From Actinokineospora terrae (GTDB lineage Bacteria > Actinomycetota > Actinomycetes > Mycobacteriales > Pseudonocardiaceae): a stretch of 64,000 nucleotides of DNA. Under the pieces are notes generated by a model, which was given only the letters and a program-made list of their open reading frames with translations, was not told the DNA's origin and made no database searches. The stretch is from NCBI RefSeq assembly GCF_900111175.1, contig NZ_FOGI01000008.1:393343-457342 (forward strand). Reading direction: 5' to 3'. The position numbers were made by a program, and so were the translations under genes. This document shows positions 58,801 to 64,000 of this stretch, one piece after another (the stretch's first letter is position 1; the number at the start of each line of letters is the position of its first letter).

Positions 58801-59549
58801 GGTGGGGTATCGCCGGTGAGGGCCAAGAGCGGCTGACGCTGGAGCGGGGTAAGAGCTACCGCGTCGAGTGGGGTGCATCAGTGCTCGCGCCCGCGTTCCC
58901 TGGGGTTACCAGCAACGAGCTGGGCAACGACCACGCGTGGGTGTGGCGCCAGTACGAGCTGCTCGACGTCACGGTGCCGTTCTTCACCGACCCGTCCGGG
59001 CACACCAGGGGCGCGGACACCTGGAACGGCTCCGACACCGGCACGACGACGCTGTACCGCGACGGCAAGCTCGTCGGCACGCAGAACAGTCCGGGCCGCG
59101 GCGTGTTCGTCGCCCCCATCGACAACAGCACCTTCCGGCTGACCACCGACGTCACCCGCGACCAGCCGTGGTGGCCCACCTCGACCAAGATCACCGCCGA
59201 CTGGACCTTCAAGCTGCCCCAGACCCGTGACGCGAAGGCACCTCTGCTGACCGTCGGCTACCGCCCCCAGGTCAACTTGGCGAACACCACCCCCGGCGGC
59301 GGCGAGTTCACGTTCCCGGTCACCGTCACCCGCCAGGACGCCGCCCCCACCATCACCACCCTCACCGTCGACATCTCCTACGACGACGGCGCCACCTGGA
59401 CCCCAACCCGCCTGACCCGCGACGGCACGGCCTGGAAGGCCACCGTCACCCACCCGCCCACCGGCTTCGCCTCGCTCCGAGCCAAGGCCACGGACACCAC
59501 CGGCAACACGGTCGACCAAACAGTCATCCGCGCCTACCAAATCCGCTAA
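55839..59549 (+). CDS. Very large secreted subtilisin-like protease (S8)
   Basis: 1236-residue secreted S8 protease. Signal peptide (ILAGVAVLVASVGMGVPASAA). A long propeptide region of about 200 residues ends near QSVPQIGAPTAWHAG. Catalytic residues: Asp in VLDTGYDTDHPDL, His in DGHGHGTHVASTV, Ser in LSGTSMATPHTAGAAAL. Behind it lie about 700 residues of beta-rich sequence with Fn3/Ig-like stretches, ending in a DYDGGATW-type bacterial domain (here SYDDGATWTPTRLTRDG). The ATG at 55839 follows GGAGAGGG and is in the signal peptide frame. It is unrelated in tail structure to the subtilases at 7777, 13233 and 19976. Confidence 0.92.
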   Translation: MRGHGRGILAGVAVLVASVGMGVPASAAPPAQVAQGPHADGGGASRFQVTLVTGHQVEAVRDAGGRWSVGLAPSGPATQYNTFSRQRGKTTDVYLVPREAAALVQAGVVDRELFNVTGLVRQQFDDKHTKTVPLLVEYGQGVAAAAPEGAKVERAMPTLGFTAVAEDKANAGRFWASIARNGSALSGGPKKVWLNARFTANLDQSVPQIGAPTAWHAGHTGKGVTVAVLDTGYDTDHPDLAGKVTQSKDFSGKGNVQDGHGHGTHVASTVAGSGAASGGKYKGVAPDASLAVGKVLDDGGSGSLDDILAGMEWASGEAKAKVVNLSLGSYPTDGTDPASQVVNTLTARDGTLFVIAAGNYGSDEAVSSPAAADAALAVGSITKGNELSEFSSRGPRVIDGAVKPEIAAPGSDIVAAKAKDTNLGGNVDENYARLSGTSMATPHTAGAAALLAQQHPDWQAAKLKAALVGTAAAVGDNGVNAVGGGRVDLVRATTQAVRAEQATVNSYLRWPSTAADQRKVTYTNDSSTPVTLKLDLALRDKTGAVAPAKLAKLSAATVTVPAKGKADVTLTLTPRSGTPGVYSGLLSATTADNAVKVRTPVAVQDESERYDLTINLKDRTGAATTRGQFSAINLDTGAWEFGAPGEKLRLPPGNYALGGHIETPRAGQVPSYTLFTNQAFKLGKANKSVTFEAKEGKRVAIGVDQPEARGGVWTSRFQYKVKTTAYPYTQSWGFDPRFNEVFAFSTRGVTSAGFGYADNVRLEQPGLELFGEGSQSFEAVAFWLRGSAEPVLDERLPVVHGGAGTAEDLAKIDAKGTFVVLELSGDLTFEEVYQRIAAVKQAGGKFVGLLAVESASLSALDDDEEPLAALPSVQLYDEPGKRFAAAAKAGGLFARFVTRSSSKHRYELSYPAEGKVPATLVRQEKTANLAAVRMAYYEGTEAEPPISSAWVEALGTEIGTQWGLPTVAKAERVEYYTPGKWRLTVGSWWGIAGEGQERLTLERGKSYRVEWGASVLAPAFPGVTSNELGNDHAWVWRQYELLDVTVPFFTDPSGHTRGADTWNGSDTGTTTLYRDGKLVGTQNSPGRGVFVAPIDNSTFRLTTDVTRDQPWWPTSTKITADWTFKLPQTRDAKAPLLTVGYRPQVNLANTTPGGGEFTFPVTVTRQDAAPTITTLTVDISYDDGATWTPTRLTRDGTAWKATVTHPPTGFASLRAKATDTTGNTVDQTVIRAYQIR

Positions 59550-59559
59550 CCCACGAACC

Positions 59560-59596
59560 GCAGGCCCCGACGTCCCCCACGGGCGCCGGGGCCTGC
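59560..59596 (+). terminator. Terminator of the large subtilase
   Basis: Inverted repeat GCAGGCCCCG / CGGGGCCTGC (10 bp) with a 17-nt GC-rich loop, 10 bp beyond the stop codon, followed by CCTTGTG. Confidence 0.7.
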
Positions 59597-59670
59597 CCTT
59601 GTGCTGAGGTGGGCCTGCGGCACGTCGAACGGCCCCGGCGACTCGCCTGGAGAGTGAGTCCCTTGTGGAC

Positions 59671-60681
59671 TCAGACGGCGTCGGACCACCAGCGTTCGGC
59701 GACCTTGGGGTGGGAGCGGAGCCAGCCGAGGAGGGCGTTGGCGCCGTAGGCGGAGAGGAGGGGGTTGTTGGCGTCTTGGCTGATGCCCCGGGCCGCGGCG
59801 GCGAGGTCGGCTGGGAGGGCGATGGGTTCTACTACGGCGTCGAGGCGGGGGCCTAGGAAGAAGGGGACCGAGTAGCGGTCTACGCCGTCTGGGGGTGAGA
59901 TGACGCGGTGCTTGGTGGCGATCAGGTAGCCCTGGGTGGCGATTTCGAGCATCTCGCCGATGTTGAGGATGAAGCTGCCCGGGATCGGGGTGGCGTCAAC
60001 CCAACCGCCGTCCGGTAGTTCTACCTGGAGGCCGCCGATGTTGTCCTGCTGGAGTAGGGCCAGGAAGCCGTAGTCCTTGTGCGCGCCGACGCCCTGGTCG
60101 GTGCCATCGGCGGGGCGGCCGGGATAGCGGACGATCTTGGCGTGGGTGGCGGCCTCGGCGTCGAACCAGGCGTCGAAGTAGTCCTCGGGTTGGCCGAGGG
60201 CGGCGGACAGGGCGCGCAGGACCTCCAGGCAGACCCGCTGTGCCTCCGCCTGCCAGGCCAGCGCCACCTCGCGCAGTTCCGGCAGCGCGGCGGGCCACTG
60301 GTTCGGGCCGATCAGCCGCAGCCACACCGGGTCGTCCGGGCCCAGGTCCAGCGCCTCGCGCTCGGGGCCGACGTCGATCTGCTCGCGCCAGTCGCGCCTG
60401 CCGCCGGTGTACTCGTGGCCGGTGCGGGTGTAGCCGCGGAAGTGCGGGGTGTTGACGTTCTCGATGGCCAGCCGCTCGGCCTCGGGCAGCGCGAAGAACC
60501 GGCGGGCGACCTCGAAGATGCCGCTGGTCAACTCCTCGGGGACGCCGTGGCCGACCACGTAGAAGAACCCGGCCTCGTGCGCGGCCCGGCGGATGTCGGC
60601 GAGGAACGCGTCCCGGTCGGCGGCGGGGTCGCGGAACCGGGAGATGTCGATCAGCGGCAGGGCGGTCTCGGCGGCGCTCAC
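59671..60681 (-). CDS. 2-oxoglutarate/Fe(II)-dependent oxygenase (isopenicillin N synthase-like)
   Basis: 336-residue oxygenase. The N-terminal DIOX_N part is LPLIDISRFRDP...GFFYVVGHGVP. The core has the iron-binding His and Asp in GAHKDYGFL, the distal His in ATKHRV, and the 2OG-binding Arg-x-Ser in DRYSVPFF. All four ligands are intact. The family hydroxylates, desaturates or cyclises small molecules. No biosynthetic cluster is adjacent, so the substrate is open. GTG 60681 gives VSAAETALPLIDIS; the longer frame to 60729 lacks support. Confidence 0.92.
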   Translation of the reverse strand: MSAAETALPLIDISRFRDPAADRDAFLADIRRAAHEAGFFYVVGHGVPEELTSGIFEVARRFFALPEAERLAIENVNTPHFRGYTRTGHEYTGGRRDWREQIDVGPEREALDLGPDDPVWLRLIGPNQWPAALPELREVALAWQAEAQRVCLEVLRALSAALGQPEDYFDAWFDAEAATHAKIVRYPGRPADGTDQGVGAHKDYGFLALLQQDNIGGLQVELPDGGWVDATPIPGSFILNIGEMLEIATQGYLIATKHRVISPPDGVDRYSVPFFLGPRLDAVVEPIALPADLAAAARGISQDANNPLLSAYGANALLGWLRSHPKVAERWWSDAV

Positions 60682-60742
60682 CCTGCCGAGGGTAAGCCGA
60701 TCCGGCCCAGGTGGGCCCACGTCCCACATCCCGGACGGTCCA

Positions 60743-61978
60743 CTAAGGAGCCAGGACGTCCAGCGCGCGGACGAACGCGGCCTCGTCGACCACCGGCACC
60801 CCCAGCGCCCTGGCCTCGCGCGCCTTCACCGACATCGTGTCCGGGTCGGCGGCGGCCACCACCCTGGTCTGCCTGCTCACCGCCGTCATCACCCGCAGCC
60901 CCGCGGCGGCGGCCCGGGCCGTCAGCTCGTCGCGGTCGGCGGTCATCATCCCCGTCAGCACGACCTTGTCACCGGGCCGCAGCACCAGACCACCCACCGT
61001 CGGCGCCGGGTCCAGGTGCACCGGGTCGCCCGCGGCGGCGACCGGGTCGAGTCCCAGCAGGCGGGCGACCAGGTCGATGTCGGAGCGGTCCCGCTCCCCC
61101 GCCGCCGCGGCCACCTGGGCCAGCGCGCGCAGGTACGTGTGGTGGATCGCCAGCACGTCGTCGCGCCGCAGCCCCAGCCGCGTGGCCACCCCGACCAGGG
61201 CGTCGGCGTCCGAGGCGGAGATCCGGCGGTCGAGCAGCGCGTCGTCGAGGACCGCGAAGTAGGCGTCGACGACCGGCTCCTCGTCCCGGGGCAGCCGCTC
61301 GACCAGCCTGGCCAGGAAGTGCGGCTCGATGTGGTCGGCCGGGCGCCGCTGGGCCGGGGCGACCACGCCGCGGGGTAACTCGGGCCAGGCCCACGCGGCG
61401 GCCCGCAGGTGCTCGGCGGTCGGCTGGACCACGCCCGGTGCGGTGGCGAGCATGTGGCCCAGCAACGCGCCCGCCGCCATCGCGTCGTCGCGCGCCGTGT
61501 GCCACCGCATCGCCGGTAAGCCCGCGGTGGCGCAACACGCGATCAGCGACCGCCTCGACTGCGGCATGACCACACTCGCCGCGCGCATCGTGCACAAACC
61601 CGCCACTTCGTCGAACGGCGTGTCCAGGCCGATCCTGGTGAACTCCGCGCGCAGGTGCATCGCGTCGAACGGCCAGTTGTGCGCGACGACCACGCGGCCG
61701 CGCAACCGGTCGACCAGGTCGCCCGCGATGTCGGCGAACCGGGGCGCCAGCCTGGCCTCCGCGGCGGTGATCCGGTGGATGGCCTGGGGGCCGAGGTCGC
61801 GCTCCGGGTTGAGCAGCGTCGACCACTCGCCGGTCACCGCGCCGCCCGGGTCGAGGTGCACCACCGCGACCTCGGCGATCCGGTGCCGGTGGGTCGCATC
61901 GATCCCGGTCGTCTCGGTGTCGACCACCGCGAACCCGTCCACGCCGCCTCCGTCGTCCCGCCGCCCGTGCGCGCCCAT
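60743..61978 (-). CDS. DEDDh exonuclease with C-terminal BRCT-like domain
   Basis: About 411 residues. DnaQ-type 3'-5' exonuclease with motif I VVDTETTGID, motif II VVAHNWPFDAMHL and motif III HTARDDAMAAG, the DEDDh set. The C-terminal 90 residues (LVLRPGDKVVLTGMM...) form a BRCT-like domain as in NAD-dependent ligase-type or epsilon-like proteins of actinobacteria. Probably DNA repair or proofreading. Start uncertain: ATG 61978 taken; GTG 61999 is possible. The 2OG oxygenase gene follows on the same strand. Confidence 0.88.
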   Translation of the reverse strand: MGAHGRRDDGGGVDGFAVVDTETTGIDATHRHRIAEVAVVHLDPGGAVTGEWSTLLNPERDLGPQAIHRITAAEARLAPRFADIAGDLVDRLRGRVVVAHNWPFDAMHLRAEFTRIGLDTPFDEVAGLCTMRAASVVMPQSRRSLIACCATAGLPAMRWHTARDDAMAAGALLGHMLATAPGVVQPTAEHLRAAAWAWPELPRGVVAPAQRRPADHIEPHFLARLVERLPRDEEPVVDAYFAVLDDALLDRRISASDADALVGVATRLGLRRDDVLAIHHTYLRALAQVAAAAGERDRSDIDLVARLLGLDPVAAAGDPVHLDPAPTVGGLVLRPGDKVVLTGMMTADRDELTARAAAAGLRVMTAVSRQTRVVAAADPDTMSVKAREARALGVPVVDEAAFVRALDVLAP

Positions 61979-62027
61979 TGGACCATCCGGGACCGACACC
62001 CGGGCTGGGCCACCGGGGTCAACCGAC

Positions 62028-62058
62028 TTGACCTGAACCCGAGTTCAGGTTCGAGCAT
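62028..62058 (+). promoter_or_regulatory. SoxR-type operator/promoter upstream of the epimerase-like gene
   Basis: Palindrome CCTGAACCCGAGTTCAGG (18 bp) lies at 62032-62049, with TTGACC (-35) at 62028-62033 and a -10-like GAGCAT at 62053-62058, spacer 19. This over-long spacer with a palindrome inside it is the layout of MerR/SoxR-activated promoters. A soxR gene lies at 62833. The ATG of the epimerase-like gene is 29 bp after the -10. Confidence 0.65.
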
Positions 62059-62086
62059 CAGGTGGGGGCATCAGTGAGGAGGGGTC

Positions 62087-62671
62087 ATGTTATCGAGGGG
62101 TCTGCGGGTCGACGGTGCCGTCGAGTTCACCACCGAGGCGGTGGGCGACCGGCGTGGTTTATCGGTGTCGACCTACCAGGAAGAGGCGTTCACGGCCGCC
62201 GTCGGCCACCCGTTGTTCCCGGTCGCGCAGTCGACCACCACGCGGTCCCGCAAGGGTGTCGTGCGCGGGATCCACTACCAGCGCCACACCGCGAAGTACG
62301 CGTACTGCCTGCGCGGCAAGTCACTCGACTTCGTCGTCGACACCCGCGTCGGGTCCCCCACCTTCGGCCGCTGGGACTCGGTGATGCTCGACGACCGGCA
62401 CTTCCGCGCGCTGTACCTGCCCGCCGGGGTCGGTCACCTGTCGGTCACGCTGGCCGGGGAGACCACGCTGACCCTGCTGAGCTCCACCCCCTACGACGAC
62501 GACCGCGCCGACGCGCTGTGCCCGGTCGACGCGGGGCTGGACCTGCCGATCCCGCGCGGGCTGACGCTGGCGATCACCGATCGCGACCAGGCCGCGCCGA
62601 CGCTGGCACAAGCGCTTGCGGCAGATCTGCTGCCGGAGTACGCGAGCCGGGTTGACCTCAAGCTGGGTTGA
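62087..62671 (+). CDS. dTDP-4-dehydrorhamnose 3,5-epimerase-like protein (RmlC family)
   Basis: 194-residue RmlC-like cupin. The catalytic His lies in GVVRGIHYQRH (RGLHYQ in RmlC), and the second landmark is VGHLSVTLAGE near residue 125 (normally HGF). The family epimerises or isomerises deoxysugar nucleotides. No other deoxysugar genes are present here. The altered second motif makes substrate and even activity uncertain. ATG 62087 follows GGAGGGG. The promoter has a SoxR-box-like palindrome, so redox induction is the likely regulation, an unusual link for an RmlC-like protein. Confidence 0.8.
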   Translation: MLSRGLRVDGAVEFTTEAVGDRRGLSVSTYQEEAFTAAVGHPLFPVAQSTTTRSRKGVVRGIHYQRHTAKYAYCLRGKSLDFVVDTRVGSPTFGRWDSVMLDDRHFRALYLPAGVGHLSVTLAGETTLTLLSSTPYDDDRADALCPVDAGLDLPIPRGLTLAITDRDQAAPTLAQALAADLLPEYASRVDLKLG

Positions 62672-62683
62672 GGTCCTACCGTT
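62652..62683 (+). promoter_or_regulatory. Second SoxR-box-like palindrome at the epimerase stop
   Basis: GACCTCAA-GCTGGG-TTGAGGTC at 62654-62675 has the classical sox-box half-sites CCTCAA/TTGAGG. TTGACC at 62652-62657 and TAccgT at 62678-62683 form a promoter with a 20-bp spacer. It overlaps the end of the epimerase-like gene and faces 62684-62832, where no gene is seen on the plus strand. It could also fold as a hairpin terminator. Confidence 0.5.
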
Positions 62684-62832
62684 CTGGGTGCGCGCCGCCA
62701 GTGTCCTAACGCGACGGCGGCGACCGGTTCGACGGCGGGTGCCAGGCGGGTGCCCTGCCCGACAAGCTCACGCGGCGGTCCCTCGTCCGCCCGCGTGGGG
62801 GCCGGAGGGGGCGCCTTGTCCGGGGCGCCCCC

Positions 62833-63375
62833 TCACCCCTCGCCGGGTTCGATGCCGATGCCGGTCTCGGCTCCGGTCCTGGTGCCGGTTCTGATCCCGG
62901 TCCCGGTTCCGGTCCCGGTTTCAGTTCCGGTTCCGCCGGGCAGCAGGACGCGGGGCCCGGAACCGCTGCCGCCGAGGTGGTCGTCGGGGTTGGCCAGGGA
63001 GCAGTGGCTCATCGACAGGCAGCCGCAGCCGACGCAGTTGGCGAAGCTGTCGCGCAGGTGCACGAGCAGCCGGATCCGTTCGCTGAGTTCGTCCTGCCAG
63101 CCCTGCGACATCCGCTTCCAGTCCCGCCGGTTGGGCACCCGCCCCTCGGGCAACCGCTCCAGCGCCGCCCTGATCTCCACCAGCGGTATCCCCACCCGCT
63201 GCGCGATCCGGATCAGCGCGACCCGGCGCAGCGTGTCCCGGTGGTAGCGCCGCTGGTTACCCGGCGTCCGCCTGCTGCTGATGAGCCGCTGCCGCTCATA
63301 GAAGTGCAACGCCGACACCGACGTCCCACTGCGCTGCGCCAACTGCCCGACGGTCAACTCCTCCCCCTCGCTCAT
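62833..63375 (-). CDS. soxR: SoxR, redox-sensing MerR-family activator, with low-complexity tail
   Basis: 180-residue SoxR. The MerR-type HTH at residues 8-55 has LTVGQLAQRSGTSVSALHFYERQ. The dimerisation helix follows, and then the [2Fe-2S] ligands Cys114, 117, 119 and 125 in CVGCGCLSMSHC, exactly the SoxR spacing. After residue 146 there is an unusual tail of Thr/Gly repeats (TGTETGTGTGTG...) to the end. In actinomycetes SoxR senses redox-cycling compounds and activates few target genes. ATG 63375 preferred; ATG 63387 in frame is an alternative. The promoters at 62028 and 62652 are candidate targets. Confidence 0.93.
   Translation of the reverse strand: MSEGEELTVGQLAQRSGTSVSALHFYERQRLISSRRTPGNQRRYHRDTLRRVALIRIAQRVGIPLVEIRAALERLPEGRVPNRRDWKRMSQGWQDELSERIRLLVHLRDSFANCVGCGCLSMSHCSLANPDDHLGGSGSGPRVLLPGGTGTETGTGTGTGIRTGTRTGAETGIGIEPGEG
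62860..62935. repeat. Hexanucleotide microsatellite inside soxR
   Basis: About 12 imperfect (CCGGTC/CCGGTT) units encode the Thr-Gly-type tail of SoxR. Being in-frame (6 bp), expansion or contraction changes tail length without frameshift. Confidence 0.75.
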
Positions 63376-63779
63376 ACCAATGATCATCCCACCGCCCCCC
63401 GACAACCGCGACCATCCCCAACCCAGAACCGCCAGGTCGCCAGTCCTCACCCCCAGCGCACCACCGACCGCCAGCCCACCCCACACGCCCCCAGCAACGT
63501 TGCCCCCAACGCGCCCCACACAGTCATTGGCCCTCGTACGCCCCCTGAGGCGTTGGCCGAACAACGCTCCTCGGAGTCGCTGGTACCAACCCAGCTCGAT
63601 GGGGCGGACTTGTTTTGCGTGGGGGAGAATGACCCGTAGCGTCGTTCGCGGACAGGGCCACGCTTTTCGGCCCCTGCTTGCGGTCCTGCCACGGGTTATT
63701 CAGGGGCCCCTTGGTCTCAATCGGTGGATGCGCCATGTGTGGGATGATCTTCGTGTCGGAGTGATCGGAGATTGTTTCT
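63376..63779. other. Gene-free 404-bp stretch before the IS30-type element
   Basis: Upstream of soxR and of the transposase start. It must contain the soxR promoter (near 63380-63450, C-rich) and the left end of the insertion element, but I cannot place the terminal inverted repeat because the right end is outside the window. A short antisense ORF (from about 63524) is not convincing. Confidence 0.5.
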
Positions 63780-64000
63780 GTGCGTGGTGTCGTGTTGGGT
63801 CCGGGCGATCGGGAAGTGATTTCGCGGGAGTTGCGGGCGGGTCGCTCTTTTCGGTCGGTCGCGTTGATGCTGGGACGGCATCATTCAGTGATCGCTCGTG
63901 AGGTGGCCCGGAACGGCGGACGGGATGGGTATCGGGCGATGGCGGCCGATCGTCGGGCACGGAAGAAGCTGGCGCGCCCGAAACCTCGGAAGTTGGAGAC
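63780..64000 (+). mobile_element. IS30-family transposase, 5' part (continues beyond window)
   Basis: From GTG 63780 the frame stays open to the window end (73 codons). Residues PGDREVISRELRAGRSF, then SVALMLGRHHSVIAREVARNGG and YRAMAADRRARKKLARP match the N-terminal helix-turn-helix domain of IS30-type transposases, including the RHHSVIAREVARN DNA-binding helix. The DDE catalytic domain would lie beyond 64000. An upstream stop at 63762-63764 limits how early it can start. Confidence 0.85.

Noticed and set aside
62750..63247. Plus-strand ORF rich in Val-Pro repeats
   Set aside because: Antisense translation of the soxR hexanucleotide repeat.
63447..63692. Small antisense ORF with a hydrophobic end upstream of soxR
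   Set aside because: No ribosome binding site, overlaps other open frames, and composition is non-coding-like.

Overview
The window is very GC-rich, with G/C-biased third codon positions, many GTG starts, leaderless promoters, LAL-type regulators, secreted subtilases with P domains, and Acg-type and SoxR genes. This suggests a filamentous actinomycete, most likely of the order Pseudonocardiales; the order-level guess is inference from gene content. I see no rRNA, tRNA or CRISPR array. The long ORFs antisense to real genes are shadows of GC3 bias.

Layout. 1-5180: a lipoprotein/adaptor/ABC ATPase/permease operon diverging from an OmpR-type two-component pair. 5419-7674: a flavin reductase-like protein, a CBS-domain protein and an Acg-like nitroreductase; the last two diverge around a DosR/OsdR-like palindrome. 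7777-21547: a secreted-protease region with three subtilases and one trypsin-like protease. It holds lexA and two large LuxR-type ATPase regulators, each divergent from a P-domain subtilase, which looks like a duplicated regulator/protease module with a shared candidate operator. 22147-24952: a NarL-type two-component system with a possible 80-aa overlapping ORF and a membrane protein. 24986-32122: a small aromatic secreted protein, a TAP-like hydrolase, a GAF/PAS kinase, a 1.26-kb repeat-rich intergenic region and a hybrid kinase. 32246-38626: DUF4383 protein, glycosyltransferase, HD protein, two methyltransferases, FAD oxidoreductase and HAD hydrolase.

38643-45431 is the most striking locus. 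A 1977-aa protein combines HTH, TIR, a phosphoesterase-like fold whose metal ligands are all replaced, NACHT ATPase, pentapeptide repeats and about 15 WD40 repeats. It lies 84 bp downstream of a 2H-phosphoesterase gene. This architecture fits a STAND-type defence or conflict system. 45604-64000 carries an SLC13-like transporter, a second repeat-rich intergenic region, a DUF6191-like and a cupin-like protein, a propeller-amidohydrolase, a PQQ-type propeller, SDR, NADAR, TenA, a giant subtilase, a 2OG-Fe(II) oxygenase, an exonuclease-BRCT protein, an RmlC-like epimerase flanked by SoxR-box palindromes, soxR, and the start of an IS30-type transposase cut by the window edge.

Non-coding structure worth attention: a ~155-bp module in three copies (29462, 29931, and inverted at 46988). 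Two copies sit beside contiguous short-unit arrays (17-bp and 19-bp units). A further ~90-bp triplicate lies at 34199-34485.
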